Source: Bacteroidota bacterium (GTDB lineage: Bacteria > Bacteroidota > Bacteroidia > M30B66). Taken from it: 64,000 bases of DNA. Where the stretch lies: the NCBI GenBank assembly GCA_027490225.1, contig JAIXYK010000049.1:1-64000 (forward strand), written 5' to 3'. Positions 27,571 through 38,099 of this stretch are shown one piece after another. Every line of letters begins with the position of its first letter. Position 1 is the stretch's first letter. The notes under the pieces were generated by a model. That model was not told where the DNA came from, ran no database searches, and saw only the letters and a program-made list of their open reading frames with translations. A program made the translations under genes and the position numbers.

Positions 27571-28788
27571 TTAATTTAAAATTTCGTTTACAGAATCCAT
27601 TATAATCTTTGATGCTCCGGTTTGACTTTTTACAAATAAACTGCAATTTTTTGAAGCTTTTTCGTAATTCATTTTAATTGTTAAAAATTCAATAGCATCA
27701 TTAAATTCTTTTCTATTGCTAATTTCAATTGCCCCTTCTGCATCAATTAAAGCTTTTGCTTCGGGGAATTTTTCATGTTTATTTCCAAAAATTACGGGTA
27801 ATCCAAAAGCTGCAGGTTCTAATATATTATGTAATCCGCTTCCAAATCCACCACCAACATAAGCAATATGTCCCATTTTGTAAACAGATAATAACATTCC
27901 CATATTATTTAATACTAAAATGTTTTCATTTTGGGCATTATTTAATTCAGTAAATAAAATCCCATGCTTACCAACCTTGTTTTTTATTTGTTCAATTCTC
28001 GAAGCATTAATTTCATGCGGGGCAATTATTAACTTATAATCTATATTGTCCCAAGGCAACATTAAATCATCATCTATTGACCATGTGCTACCTGCAATGA
28101 CACATTTTTTATTTCCCAGCCATTTCTCAATTACTTCTGTTTTATTTGCTTTTTCAGCATTTTCATTCACCCTGTCATAACGGGTATCACCACTCACAAT
28201 TGCAGTATTAATGCCTATATTATTTAATAAATTTCTAGAAATTTCATCTTGCACATGAATTACCGAAATTTGTTTTAATTGTTTTTGTGCCCATCCTCCA
28301 AACCATTTAAAAAAATGCTGATTCTTTCTAAATCTAACAGCAATAAATAAAATTGGAATATTTAATTGTTTTAATTTATTCAAATATCCAAACCAAAATT
28401 CATATTTTACGAAAATAGCCAATACTGGATTTACAGCTTTAATAAAGTCAATATTTTCAGATGGCAAATCGATTGGTAAATACATTACTAAATCCGCTTT
28501 CTCATAATTTTTCCTTACTTCAAAACCAGATGGAGAAAAAAATGTCAGAACTATAAAATAATTGGGGTATTCAGATTTAATTTTTTCAATAATTGGTCTT
28601 CCTTGCTCAAATTCACCAAGCGAAGCACAATGTACCCAAATTGTTTTTTTATTTGTTGGAATTGATTTTAATTTATTTCTCCAATCTTTCCTGCCCGTTA
28701 CCCAAAGTTTTGCCTTATAGTTAAATGAAGCTGCAATTCTCAGGAAAATTGAGTAAATAAAAATACCAGCATAATAGAAAAAAAACAT
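27571..28788 (-). CDS. waaA: 3-deoxy-D-manno-octulosonic acid (Kdo) transferase
   Basis: 405 residues, family GT30. The N-terminal anchor helix is followed by WVHCASLGEFEQGRPIIEKIK, TFFSPSGFEV, KYEFWFGYL, and the C-terminal donor domain YVGGGFGSGLHNILEPAAFGLPVIFG. It adds Kdo to lipid A precursors at the inner membrane, so the organism makes a Kdo-containing LPS core. It is flanked on both sides by genes for putative outer-membrane barrels in the same direction. Confidence 0.93.
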   Translation of the reverse strand: MFFFYYAGIFIYSIFLRIAASFNYKAKLWVTGRKDWRNKLKSIPTNKKTIWVHCASLGEFEQGRPIIEKIKSEYPNYFIVLTFFSPSGFEVRKNYEKADLVMYLPIDLPSENIDFIKAVNPVLAIFVKYEFWFGYLNKLKQLNIPILFIAVRFRKNQHFFKWFGGWAQKQLKQISVIHVQDEISRNLLNNIGINTAIVSGDTRYDRVNENAEKANKTEVIEKWLGNKKCVIAGSTWSIDDDLMLPWDNIDYKLIIAPHEINASRIEQIKNKVGKHGILFTELNNAQNENILVLNNMGMLLSVYKMGHIAYVGGGFGSGLHNILEPAAFGLPVIFGNKHEKFPEAKALIDAEGAIEISNRKEFNDAIEFLTIKMNYEKASKNCSLFVKSQTGASKIIMDSVNEILN

Positions 28789-28793
28789 AGGCC

Positions 28794-29543
28794 TTAGAAA
28801 TAATAAAAATCTTTTGCCCTTTTCTTATATATTGGCAACAACCAATTAAATCGAACATTAAAGAAACTATCAGTTCTCTTTTTGTTATCTACAGCAATTT
28901 CATCAAAATTATAAGAACGCCTGTTTTGCGTAAAAGCCAAACAATATTCAAGTTGTATAGAAAAGTTTAAAAGCCTGCTATTGCTTAAGTGCAAGTAACC
29001 TAAAGTTGGTTGAATTAAAATTCCATTGGTAAGTCTGTCATAACCTTTTAAATAATCTTTTGTAAGTGCAGGAACAAAAGCATTTCTTTCAGTATCTATT
29101 CTAATTTTATGTTGCAAAAAACCTCCGCCTGCCATCACAAAAATTCCAGAATTTTTATTGGGGCCAATAATAGGAAATAGCTTACCAATCTTAACGCTAG
29201 TAGAATAACCTCTCATGTAAAAGAAAGGTTCGTAAAGCGTTCCATTTCCTCCGATTATATATCCATCTTCAGTACTAATGGATTTTAAAACACTTCTTTC
29301 ATTAACCTTATCACCAAAGTAATAATTTAAATCGGCACTCCAAATTAATCCAGATGCTTGCTTGCGGTAATAATTAGCATGTAAGCTTGTAAAATAGCCA
29401 AATCTTGTTTTTAAATCGGCACCAGGAACATTAATTCCTCCTCCAATTCCAATTATTGAAACGCTTTGCAATGAATCTTTAACATTGACCTGAGCGCACA
29501 AAAAACCCGAGAAAAAGAGAATAAAAAATAGGGTAAATCGCAT
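28794..29543 (-). CDS. Probable outer-membrane beta-barrel protein
   Basis: 249 residues from the ATG at 29543; upstream in-frame codons are unlikely because this start gives a clean signal peptide (MRFTLFFILFFSGFLCAQ). Beta-barrel-like strands follow (FGYFTSLHANYYRKQ, LIWSADLNYYFGD, LLNFSIQLEYCLAF, FFNVRFNWLLPIYKKR). No family recognised. First gene of the waaA operon. Confidence 0.7.
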   Translation of the reverse strand: MRFTLFFILFFSGFLCAQVNVKDSLQSVSIIGIGGGINVPGADLKTRFGYFTSLHANYYRKQASGLIWSADLNYYFGDKVNERSVLKSISTEDGYIIGGNGTLYEPFFYMRGYSTSVKIGKLFPIIGPNKNSGIFVMAGGGFLQHKIRIDTERNAFVPALTKDYLKGYDRLTNGILIQPTLGYLHLSNSRLLNFSIQLEYCLAFTQNRRSYNFDEIAVDNKKRTDSFFNVRFNWLLPIYKKRAKDFYYF

Positions 29544-29602
29544 TCGGCAAATATACCCGATTCTTTCATTGAAAACATTCCTTTCTAAAATTGCAAAATA
29601 TG

Positions 29603-29610
29603 TATCTTCG
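29603..29610 (+). promoter_or_regulatory. Probable -7 element of the nucleotide-sugar operon
   Basis: TATCTTCG, a variant of TAnnTTTG, 14 bases before the first gene's ATG at 29625. No convincing -33 TTG. Confidence 0.5.
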
Positions 29611-29624
29611 CGCAAATTTTTGCT

Positions 29625-30755
29625 ATGGAAAAAATTCAAATGGTAGACCTCAAAGCACAATATCAGCATATAAAAGCTGAGGTAGATGCTGCAATTGGGG
29701 ACGTTATTAATAATACCGCTTTTATTAATGGCCCCGCGGTTGGTGAATTCCAAAAGGATTTAGAAAATTACCTTCATGTAAAACACGTTATTCCATGTGC
29801 CAATGGTACCGACGCTTTGCAAATTGCAATGATGGGCCTTGGATTTAAACCAGGTGATGAGGTTATAACAGCTAGTTTTACTTATGTAGCAACTGCTGAA
29901 GTTATTGCTCTTTTGGGTTTAAAGCCAGTTTTGGTAGATGTCGATCCATTAACTTTTAACATTGACCCAGTTGCAGTTGAAAAAGCAATTACAGATAAAA
30001 CAGTAGCCATAGTACCTGTGCATTTATTTGGGCAATGTTCAGATATGGAAGCCATCATGGATATTGCTAAAAGACATAATATTCATGTAATAGAAGATAC
30101 AGCTCAAGCAATAGGAGCAGAGTACATTTTTAAAGATGGCTCAAGAAAAAAAGCGGGAACCATGGGAATTATTGGCGCTACTTCATTCTTTCCATCTAAA
30201 AATTTAGGTTGTTATGGCGATGGTGGAGCACTTTTTACGAATGACGACGAGCTTGCTGCAAAAATTAGAATGATTGCAAATCATGGTCAACGTGTGCGTT
30301 ACTATCACGATGAAGTTGGAGTAAATTCCAGATTAGATACCATTCAGGCGGCAGTTTTAAAAATTAAATTGAAGAGCCTAGATAATTATGCTGCAGCACG
30401 TAACAAGCTTGCTAGTGCTTACGATACAGCATTTGCTGCTACAGATAAGTTGATTACTCCTAGAAGATTTGCAAATTCTACTCATGTATTTCATCAATAT
30501 ACTTTGCAAACAAATGGTATCGATCGTAAGGAAATAATTAGCTTTTTAGAAGCAAATCAAATTCCTGCAATGATATATTACCCTGTTCCTTTGCATATGC
30601 AGAAAGCTTATCTCGACGAACGTTATAAAACAGGAGATTTTCCAGTTACCGAAAAATTATGTGCCACAGTTTTTTCTTTGCCAATGCATACTGAAATGCG
30701 AGAAGATCAACTGGCCCATATCATTAAAACAGTTTTAGAATTTACAAATCGTTAA
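29625..30755 (+). CDS. PLP-dependent sugar aminotransferase, WbpE-like
   Basis: 376 residues of the DegT/DnrJ/EryC1/StrS family. The PLP lysine is K192 in TSFFPSKNLGCYGDGG; NGTDAL and EDTAQAIGAEY are other family marks. With the neighbouring WbpA-, WbpB- and WbpD-like enzymes it most likely aminates the 3-keto intermediate of UDP-GlcNAcA. First gene of the operon, divergent from the waaA operon over about 80 bases. Confidence 0.88.
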   Translation: MEKIQMVDLKAQYQHIKAEVDAAIGDVINNTAFINGPAVGEFQKDLENYLHVKHVIPCANGTDALQIAMMGLGFKPGDEVITASFTYVATAEVIALLGLKPVLVDVDPLTFNIDPVAVEKAITDKTVAIVPVHLFGQCSDMEAIMDIAKRHNIHVIEDTAQAIGAEYIFKDGSRKKAGTMGIIGATSFFPSKNLGCYGDGGALFTNDDELAAKIRMIANHGQRVRYYHDEVGVNSRLDTIQAAVLKIKLKSLDNYAAARNKLASAYDTAFAATDKLITPRRFANSTHVFHQYTLQTNGIDRKEIISFLEANQIPAMIYYPVPLHMQKAYLDERYKTGDFPVTEKLCATVFSLPMHTEMREDQLAHIIKTVLEFTNR

Positions 30756-30765
30756 ATTTAGGAAA

Positions 30766-32094
30766 ATGAAAAAAATAGCAGTTGTAGGTACAGGGTATGT
30801 TGGCTTAGTTACTGGAACATGTCTCGCCGAAACAGGTAATCAAGTTATTTGTGTTGATATTGATGTAGCTAAATTGGCGAAACTTAAAAAAGGTACAGTT
30901 ACTATTTATGAGCCTCAATTAGATGTTTATTTTGAGCGAAACCTTAAGCAAAACAGACTTCATTTTACTGATAATCTTGCTGAAGCGGTTGCGCAGTCTG
31001 AGATTATTTTTCTTGCATTACCTACACCTCCGGGCGAAGATGGATCCGCAGATTTATCATATATTTTAGGTGTTGCCAATGAATTGGGACACCTTATAAA
31101 TAAAACAGATTATAAAATTATTGTAGATAAAAGCACTGTGCCAGTTGGTACGGCAGAATTAGTGCACAAAGCGATTGCAAAAAACGCAACTGGAGAATTT
31201 GATGTTGTTTCAAATCCAGAGTTTTTACGTGAAGGATTTGCTGTAGAAGATTTTATGAAACCTGATAGGGTTGTAATTGGAACTTCCTCTACAAGAGCAA
31301 AGAAAGTGATGGAAGAGCTATATATGCCATTCGTTAGACAAGGAAATCCGATTATTGTAATGGATGAGCGCTCTGCAGAGCTTACTAAGTATGCTGCAAA
31401 TTCATTTTTAGCAACGAAAATTTCATTTATGAATGAAGTAGCTAATTTATGCGAATTGTTGGGTGCTGATGTCGACCAAGTTCGCATGGGAATTGGTTCT
31501 GACGCAAGAATTGGAAAGAGATTTTTATTCCCAGGAATAGGTTATGGAGGAAGTTGTTTTCCGAAAGATGTAAGTGCTTTGGTTAAGTCAGCAAGCGATG
31601 TGAAATATGATTTTGATATTTTAAATGCGGTAATGCGCATCAACGAAAAACAAAAAACCATTTTAATTCCAAAGATTAACAAGTACTTTAATAATGATTT
31701 AAAAGGGAAACACATCGCTATTTGGGGCTTGGCTTTTAAACCAGATACAGATGATATCAGAGAAGCTCCTGCTTTATACATTATAAATGAATTGCTTGCT
31801 GCCGGTGCAACCGTTACAGCATTTGATCCTGAAGCGATGTCAAACGTAAAAGCAAAATTGGGCAAAAAGATTAATTTTTCTGATACCCAATATGACGCAT
31901 TAAAAGATGCCGATGCCTTAGTAATTTGCACAGAATGGGCCGCTTTTAGAAATCCAGATTTTGAGCAAATTTCTGCTTTGTTAAAATCTAAAGTAATTTT
32001 TGATGGAAGGAACCTTTTTGGGACAGACCAAATGAAAAAATTAGGTTATAGCTACTATAGCATTGGCCGTAAATCAATAAAAAAATCTAAATAA
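30766..32094 (+). CDS. ugd: UDP-glucose 6-dehydrogenase
   Basis: 442 residues. NAD site [17 protein letters not shown], catalytic C264 in [11 protein letters not shown], and C-terminal domain [16 protein letters not shown]. Oxidises UDP-glucose to UDP-glucuronate. The next gene uses that product; its ATG overlaps this stop by one base (TAATG). Confidence 0.93.
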   Translation: MKKIAVVGTGYVGLVTGTCLAETGNQVICVDIDVAKLAKLKKGTVTIYEPQLDVYFERNLKQNRLHFTDNLAEAVAQSEIIFLALPTPPGEDGSADLSYILGVANELGHLINKTDYKIIVDKSTVPVGTAELVHKAIAKNATGEFDVVSNPEFLREGFAVEDFMKPDRVVIGTSSTRAKKVMEELYMPFVRQGNPIIVMDERSAELTKYAANSFLATKISFMNEVANLCELLGADVDQVRMGIGSDARIGKRFLFPGIGYGGSCFPKDVSALVKSASDVKYDFDILNAVMRINEKQKTILIPKINKYFNNDLKGKHIAIWGLAFKPDTDDIREAPALYIINELLAAGATVTAFDPEAMSNVKAKLGKKINFSDTQYDALKDADALVICTEWAAFRNPDFEQISALLKSKVIFDGRNLFGTDQMKKLGYSYYSIGRKSIKKSK

Positions 32095-33077
32095 TGGCAG
32101 ATATTAAAGGCAAACGTGTATTAATTACTGGTGCAGCAGGTTTTTTGGGTTCACACCTTTGTGACAGATTTATTGCAGAAGGCTGTAGAGTAGTTGCAAT
32201 GGATAACCTCATAACAGGTTCATTACAAAATATTGAACATCTTTTTAAACTCGAAAATTTCGAATTTTATCACCACGATATTTCAAAATTTGTATTTGTT
32301 CCAGGTGAAGTGGATTACATCCTGCATTTCGCCTCACCAGCAAGCCCAATTGATTATTTAAAAATTCCTATTCAAACTTTAAAGGTAGGTTCTTTGGGAA
32401 CGCATAATCTTCTAGGCTTGGCAAAAGCTAAAAAAGCACGAATGATTATCGCTTCCACTTCAGAAGTTTATGGTGACCCAACAGTGCATCCTCAAACTGA
32501 AGAATACTGGGGAAATGTAAATCCGATTGGTCCTAGAGGAGTTTATGATGAAGCAAAGCGTTTCCAGGAAGCAATTACAATGGCGTATCATACATTTCAT
32601 GGATTAGAAACGCGTATTGTTAGAATTTTTAATACTTATGGACCAAGAATGCGCTTAAACGATGGTCGTGCATTGCCGGCATTTATGGGACAAGCTTTAA
32701 GGGGAGAAGATATTACAGTTTTTGGTGATGGAAGCCAAACGCGTTCTTTTTGCTATGTTGATGATTTAGTAGAAGGCATTTACAGACTCTTGCTGAGCGA
32801 TTATCATTTACCTGTAAATATTGGTAATCCAGATGAAATTAGCATCAAAGATTTCGCTGAAGAAATCATTAAACTAACAGGAACAGATCAAAAAATTGTT
32901 TATAAACCATTACCTCAAGACGACCCAAAACAACGTCAACCAGATATTACTCAAGCTAAAAAAATATTAAATTGGGAGCCTAAAGTTCATAGAAGTGTGG
33001 GGATGAAAACAACATGGGAGTATTTTAAAGCGCTTCCTGAATGGGAAATTATTCCACGCAGTTTCCAATCAAATTAA
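32094..33077 (+). CDS. UDP-glucuronate decarboxylase (UDP-xylose synthase)
   Basis: 327 residues, extended short-chain dehydrogenase. NAD site [14 protein letters not shown], catalytic YDEAK, and [23 protein letters not shown], diagnostic for UDP-xylose synthases. Converts UDP-glucuronate to UDP-xylose. Translationally coupled to ugd. Confidence 0.92.
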   Translation: MADIKGKRVLITGAAGFLGSHLCDRFIAEGCRVVAMDNLITGSLQNIEHLFKLENFEFYHHDISKFVFVPGEVDYILHFASPASPIDYLKIPIQTLKVGSLGTHNLLGLAKAKKARMIIASTSEVYGDPTVHPQTEEYWGNVNPIGPRGVYDEAKRFQEAITMAYHTFHGLETRIVRIFNTYGPRMRLNDGRALPAFMGQALRGEDITVFGDGSQTRSFCYVDDLVEGIYRLLLSDYHLPVNIGNPDEISIKDFAEEIIKLTGTDQKIVYKPLPQDDPKQRQPDITQAKKILNWEPKVHRSVGMKTTWEYFKALPEWEIIPRSFQSN

Positions 33078-33080
33078 AAT

Positions 33081-33665
33081 ATGGATGCAAACTACTATGC
33101 ACATCCAAGTGCAATTATCGACGAAGGTTGCGAAATTGGTGAGGGAACCAAAATCTGGCACTTTACGCATGTAATGCCTAACTGCAAATTGGGAAAAAAA
33201 TGCAACCTTGGCCAGAACGTTGTTATTTCACCTGAAGTTATTTTAGGCGACAATGTTAAAGTTCAAAATAATGTATCAATTTATTCAGGTGTAACTTGCG
33301 ATGATGATGTATTCCTTGGACCTTCTATGGTATTTACCAATGTGATTAATCCCAGAAGTGCTGTAAATAGACGCGATCAGTATTTAAAAACACACGTAGG
33401 AAAAGGTGCTTCTATTGGAGCAAATGCAACTATTGTTTGTGGTCATGATATTGGAGAATTTGCTTTTATTGGCGCTGGTGCAGTTGTAACTAAGACTGTT
33501 CCTGCGTTTGCTTTGGTTGTGGGGAATCCTGCACGTCAAACCGGATGGATGAGTGAATATGGTCATAAACTCAAATTTGATGCAAGCGGAATCGCAGAAT
33601 GCCCTGAAAGCAAAGAAAAGTACGAATTGAAAAATAATAAAGTAACAAAAATAGCTGCAGCATGA
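33081..33665 (+). CDS. Left-handed beta-helix N-acetyltransferase, WbpD-like
   Basis: 194 residues with hexapeptide repeats ([37 protein letters not shown] ... [24 protein letters not shown]). Close in design to WbpD, which acetylates the 3-amino group of UDP-GlcNAc3NA. Its stop overlaps the next start as ATGA. Confidence 0.88.
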   Translation: MDANYYAHPSAIIDEGCEIGEGTKIWHFTHVMPNCKLGKKCNLGQNVVISPEVILGDNVKVQNNVSIYSGVTCDDDVFLGPSMVFTNVINPRSAVNRRDQYLKTHVGKGASIGANATIVCGHDIGEFAFIGAGAVVTKTVPAFALVVGNPARQTGWMSEYGHKLKFDASGIAECPESKEKYELKNNKVTKIAAA

Positions 33666-34696
33666 TTGTAAACGAAAAAGTAAAATTTGCAGTGATTGGT
33701 GCTGGCCACATTGGTAAAAGACACGCAGAAATGATTATGCGTAATGAAGATGCAACTTTGGTAGCTATTACTGATATTTTACCTAAAGAAAATTTGAATA
33801 TCGACCATTTTAATGTTCCCTATTTTCAATCAATTGAGGAGCTTTTCGCTTCAGGATTAGAATTTGATGTGGTGAATGTTTGTTCTCCTAATGGATTACA
33901 TGCTTTTCATTCAATTCAAGCATTAGAAAATAGAAAGCATATTGTTTGCGAAAAACCAATGGGGTTGTCTAAAGCAGAATGCGAACAAGTAATTTACAAA
34001 GCACTTCAAATGTCGAAACAAGTGTTTTGTGTTATGCAAAACAGATATTCACCACCTTCAGTTTGGATAAAAGACGTTATTGAAAATAAACTCTTGGGGG
34101 ATATTTACTTGGTACAGCTCAATTGTTATTGGAATCGCGATGAAAGATATTATAAAAAGAACAACTGGAAAGGTACTGCCGATTTAGATGGAGGAACATT
34201 ATTTACACAGTTTTCACATTTTATTGATATCATGTTTTGGCTTTTTGGCGATATCAAAGATATTCAAGGAAAGTTCAACGATTTTAATCATCATGATCTT
34301 ACAACTTTTGAAGATTCTGGTTTCGTAACATTCGATTTTATTAATGGAGGAATGGGCTCAATAAATTATTCAACTTCTGTTTGGAACCAGAATTTAGAAA
34401 GTTCTATTACCATTATTGGGGAAAAAGGAACAGTGAAAATTGGCGGGCAATATATGAATGAAGTTGAATATTGTCATATTAAAGATTATTCAATGCCAAT
34501 CCTTGAAGCCGCTAATCCGGCAAACGATTATGGCACTTATAAAGGTTCTGCAGCTAATCATCATTACATTATTCAAAACGTAATAGATACTTTAAAAGGC
34601 AGAACCAGCGCAACAACTAATGCGCTCGAAGGACTAAAAGTAGTAGAGATAATAGAAAGAATATACGCACTTAGAAATCTTACAAAATTGAAATGA
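33662..34696 (+). CDS. Gfo/Idh/MocA oxidoreductase, WbpB-like
   Basis: 344 residues. NAD site [15 protein letters not shown] and the signature [14 protein letters not shown]. In the WbpB role it oxidises C3 of UDP-GlcNAcA so that the WbpE-type aminotransferase can act. Overlaps both neighbours by 4 bases (ATGA). Confidence 0.87.
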   Translation: MIVNEKVKFAVIGAGHIGKRHAEMIMRNEDATLVAITDILPKENLNIDHFNVPYFQSIEELFASGLEFDVVNVCSPNGLHAFHSIQALENRKHIVCEKPMGLSKAECEQVIYKALQMSKQVFCVMQNRYSPPSVWIKDVIENKLLGDIYLVQLNCYWNRDERYYKKNNWKGTADLDGGTLFTQFSHFIDIMFWLFGDIKDIQGKFNDFNHHDLTTFEDSGFVTFDFINGGMGSINYSTSVWNQNLESSITIIGEKGTVKIGGQYMNEVEYCHIKDYSMPILEAANPANDYGTYKGSAANHHYIIQNVIDTLKGRTSATTNALEGLKVVEIIERIYALRNLTKLK

Positions 34697-35991
34697 GTAA
34701 CATGTATCAACAACTAGTTCAAAAGGAAGCAAAATTGGCCGTAGTAGGTCTTGGGTACGTTGGATTGCCTATTGCTTTGGAATTTGCTAAAAGTATTAAA
34801 GTAATAGGCTTCGATATCAATGCGCAAAGGGTAGAAATGATGAAAAACAAAATCGACCCAAGCGAGGAATTGAATTCTCAGGATTTTGAAGGTTGCGATA
34901 TTACATTTACTGCAAGTCCTGCAGAATTAAAGGAAGCTACCTTTTTTATTGTAGCTGTACCAACACCTATCGATGAACATAATTTACCAGATTTAAAACC
35001 ACTTTTATCTGCTACGCGTTCAGTTGCTGGAGTATTGAAAAAAGGTGATTATGTGGTATATGAATCTACCGTTTATCCTGGATGTACAGAAGAAGATTGC
35101 ATTCCATTATTAGAGGAAATTTCTGGTTTAAAATTCATTTCTGACTTCAAAGTAGGATATTCACCAGAAAGAATTAATCCGGGAGATAAAGAACATACAC
35201 TTTCGAAAATTATAAAAGTTGTGAGCGGTTGTGATGATGAATCTCTTGATAATATCGCAAAAACATATGAGATAGTTGTTGAAGCAGGTGTTCACCGCGC
35301 ATCTACTATTAAAGTAGCAGAAGCTGCAAAGATAATTGAAAATACACAAAGAGATTTGAACATCGCATTGATGAATGAGCTTTCAATGATTTTTGGTCAA
35401 ATGGGAATTTCAACTTACGATGTATTAGAAGCTGCAGGTACAAAATGGAATTTCTTGAAGTTTGTGCCAGGTTTAGTTGGTGGCCATTGTATTGGAGTAG
35501 ATCCTTACTATTTAACTTATAAAGCAAAAGAAGTTGGTCATACTTCTCGTGTAATTCTTTCTGGTCGTGCTGTAAATGATGGAATGGGAGCTTATGTTGC
35601 TGGAAAAGTTATCAAAAAGATGGTTGCTGCAGGTGTTGATATTGTGAAAGGGCGTGTTTTAATTATGGGCGCAACTTTTAAAGAAAACGTTTCCGATATA
35701 AGAAATTCAAAAGTTGCTGATGTGATAAAAGAATTATTGGAATTTGGCGTTGAGGTAAATGTGATAGACCCGCATGCAAGTTCTGAAGAATTAAAACACG
35801 AATATGGCTTCGGTTTGATTGAAAAACCAAATGGTATTTATGACGCTGTAGTTGTAGCAGTTAATCACAATGATTATGTTGGACTACCAGAAAGTTACTT
35901 CACTAATTTTACAACAGACAAAGCAATTTTTGCAGATATAAAAGGAATTTATAGAAATAAGATAACTAAACTAAAATATTGGAGCCTTTAA
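34693..35991 (+). CDS. UDP-N-acetylglucosamine 6-dehydrogenase, WbpA-like
   Basis: 432 residues of the WecC/WbpA/VipA group. NAD site GLGYVGLPIALEFAKS, catalytic C266 in GLVGGHCIGVDPYYLTYKA. Makes UDP-GlcNAcA, the entry point for the WbpB/E/D steps encoded in the same operon. UDP-GalNAc as substrate cannot be excluded. Confidence 0.9.
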   Translation: MSNMYQQLVQKEAKLAVVGLGYVGLPIALEFAKSIKVIGFDINAQRVEMMKNKIDPSEELNSQDFEGCDITFTASPAELKEATFFIVAVPTPIDEHNLPDLKPLLSATRSVAGVLKKGDYVVYESTVYPGCTEEDCIPLLEEISGLKFISDFKVGYSPERINPGDKEHTLSKIIKVVSGCDDESLDNIAKTYEIVVEAGVHRASTIKVAEAAKIIENTQRDLNIALMNELSMIFGQMGISTYDVLEAAGTKWNFLKFVPGLVGGHCIGVDPYYLTYKAKEVGHTSRVILSGRAVNDGMGAYVAGKVIKKMVAAGVDIVKGRVLIMGATFKENVSDIRNSKVADVIKELLEFGVEVNVIDPHASSEELKHEYGFGLIEKPNGIYDAVVVAVNHNDYVGLPESYFTNFTTDKAIFADIKGIYRNKITKLKYWSL

Positions 35992-37026
35992 GTGAATACT
36001 GAGAAAAAAACAATATTAGTAACAGGAGGCATGGGCTATATAGGTTCCCATACTACTGTTGCGCTTATCGAGCAAGGTTTTGATGTTGTTATAGTTGACA
36101 ATCTGTCTAATTCTTCTTCATTTATATTAGAAAGAATTCAACAGATATCAGGTGTTCTGCCAAAATTTTATCAAGTAGACTGTTGTGACAAAGCAGCTTT
36201 AGAAAAAGTATTCATACAAGAAAATTCTATTGTTGCAAGTATTCATTTTGCAGCGCTTAAAGCAGTAGGTGAATCTGTAGAAAAACCAATGTTGTATTAC
36301 AAAAACAACCTTGTTTCTTTAATGAATATTATTGAATTGCAATTACAATATGAAATTCCAAAATTGGTGTTTTCTTCAAGTTGTACTGTTTATGGAGAGC
36401 CTGATTTTCTGCCTGTTACTGAAAAGTCTGAAATTAAGCCAGCCACTTCTCCTTACGGTAATACAAAGCAAATTGGAGAGGAGATAATTTTAGACATTTC
36501 AAGAAATTCACCTCTGCAAGCTATCGCTTTGCGCTATTTTAATCCCGTTGGAGCACATGCATCTGCGCTAATTGGCGAATTACCAAATGGAACGCCTAAT
36601 AATTTGGTTCCTTACATAACACAAACTGCAATTGGAAAGCAGCCTTATTTACGTGTTTTTGGAAACGATTACAATACACCGGATGGCACTTGTATAAGAG
36701 ATTATATACATGTTGTAGATGTGGCTGCAGCGCATGTTGCTGCATTAAATAGATTACTTATTATTCCTGAAAGACCACAGTTTGAGTTTTTTAATATTGG
36801 TACTGGAAATGGAAATACTGTGCTGGAAGTAATCCATGCTTTTGAAAATGCAACTGGCGTTAAATTGCCATATCAAATTTATCCAAGACGAGATGGTGAT
36901 ATAGAAAAAGTGTACGCAAATACAGATTTATCTAACAACGTGTTGGGCTGGAAATCAAATTTAAATATTGAACAAATGATGGCCTCTGCTTGGGCTTGGG
37001 AACAAAAACTTTCAACAATAAAATAA
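35992..37026 (+). CDS. galE: UDP-glucose 4-epimerase
   Basis: 344 residues. It starts with GTG directly after the previous stop. NAD site GGMGYIGSH, catalytic SSSCTVYG and YGNTK, and the galE-typical RYFNPVGAH and DGTCIRDYIHVVD. Interconverts UDP-Glc and UDP-Gal. Confidence 0.93.
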   Translation: MNTEKKTILVTGGMGYIGSHTTVALIEQGFDVVIVDNLSNSSSFILERIQQISGVLPKFYQVDCCDKAALEKVFIQENSIVASIHFAALKAVGESVEKPMLYYKNNLVSLMNIIELQLQYEIPKLVFSSSCTVYGEPDFLPVTEKSEIKPATSPYGNTKQIGEEIILDISRNSPLQAIALRYFNPVGAHASALIGELPNGTPNNLVPYITQTAIGKQPYLRVFGNDYNTPDGTCIRDYIHVVDVAAAHVAALNRLLIIPERPQFEFFNIGTGNGNTVLEVIHAFENATGVKLPYQIYPRRDGDIEKVYANTDLSNNVLGWKSNLNIEQMMASAWAWEQKLSTIK

Positions 37027-37027
37027 C

Positions 37028-38086
37028 ATGAGTAGACTTAAAATTTGCATTACAGGAGGAGCTGGATTTATTGGCTCACATGTAGTTAGACTTTTTGTAA
37101 ATAAGTATCCACAATACGATATAGTTAACCTAGATAAGCTAACATATGCAGGGAATTTGATGAACCTTCATGATTTAGAGGATTTACCAAACTATACTTT
37201 TATAAAAGGTGATATAGTAGATGAAGTATTTGTAAATGAACTTTTTCAAGAACAAAAATTTGATGCAATCATTCATCTTGCTGCTGAATCTCATGTTGAT
37301 CGTTCTATTTCGAATCCATTAGAATTTATAAAAACTAACATTTTAGGTACTGTTAATTTACTCAATGCTGCCAAAAATGAATGGAAAGATAACATGGAAG
37401 GAAAAACATTCTACCATATATCAACTGATGAAGTTTATGGTTCTTTGGGTGATACTGGGTTTTTTACTGAAGACACAGCGTATGATCCAAGAAGTCCTTA
37501 TTCTTCGTCTAAAGCTAGTAGCGATCATCTTGTAAGAGCTTATCATCATACTTATAAACTTCCAGTTGTCGTTTCTAATTGCTCTAACAATTACGGTTCT
37601 TTTCAATTTCCTGAAAAATTAATTCCATTAGCAATAAATAATATCAAACATTTTAGGCCTATTCCAGTTTATGGTAAAGGAGAAAATATTCGTGATTGGT
37701 TATATGTTGAGGACCATGCAAGCGCGATAGATTTAATTTTCCACCAAGGCAAAAAAGGAGAAACCTACAATATTGGAGGAGAAAATGAATGGAAGAATAT
37801 AGATTTGATTCACAGGTTATGCAAAGTTATGGATGAGTTACTTCAAAGAGCCGAGGGAACGTCAGCTAAACTTATTACATTTGTGCAAGATAGGGCCGGT
37901 CACGATGCTAGATATGCAATTGATTGCAGTAAACTTAAAAATGAACTAGGTTGGAAACCTTCTTTACAATTTGAAGAAGGACTAAAGAAAACTGTACAAT
38001 GGTACTTATCTCAAGAAGAGTGGCTGAGCGCAGTAACTTCAGGAGATTATTTAAATTATTACGAATCACAATATACTAAGCGTTAA
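37028..38086 (+). CDS. rfbB: dTDP-glucose 4,6-dehydratase
   Basis: 352 residues. GGAGFIGSHVVRLF, HLAAESHVDRSI, STDEVYGSLG and YSSSKASSDH are RmlB/RfbB marks. Makes dTDP-4-keto-6-deoxyglucose. The usual partners rfbA, rfbC and rfbD are not in the window. Confidence 0.92.
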   Translation: MSRLKICITGGAGFIGSHVVRLFVNKYPQYDIVNLDKLTYAGNLMNLHDLEDLPNYTFIKGDIVDEVFVNELFQEQKFDAIIHLAAESHVDRSISNPLEFIKTNILGTVNLLNAAKNEWKDNMEGKTFYHISTDEVYGSLGDTGFFTEDTAYDPRSPYSSSKASSDHLVRAYHHTYKLPVVVSNCSNNYGSFQFPEKLIPLAINNIKHFRPIPVYGKGENIRDWLYVEDHASAIDLIFHQGKKGETYNIGGENEWKNIDLIHRLCKVMDELLQRAEGTSAKLITFVQDRAGHDARYAIDCSKLKNELGWKPSLQFEEGLKKTVQWYLSQEEWLSAVTSGDYLNYYESQYTKR

Positions 38087-38099
38087 TCCTAAAATTATA

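Noticed and set aside
29544-29753. Longer start for the barrel protein before waaA
   Set aside because: The extension runs back through the divergent promoter and into the aminotransferase gene; the ATG at 29543 gives a clean signal peptide.
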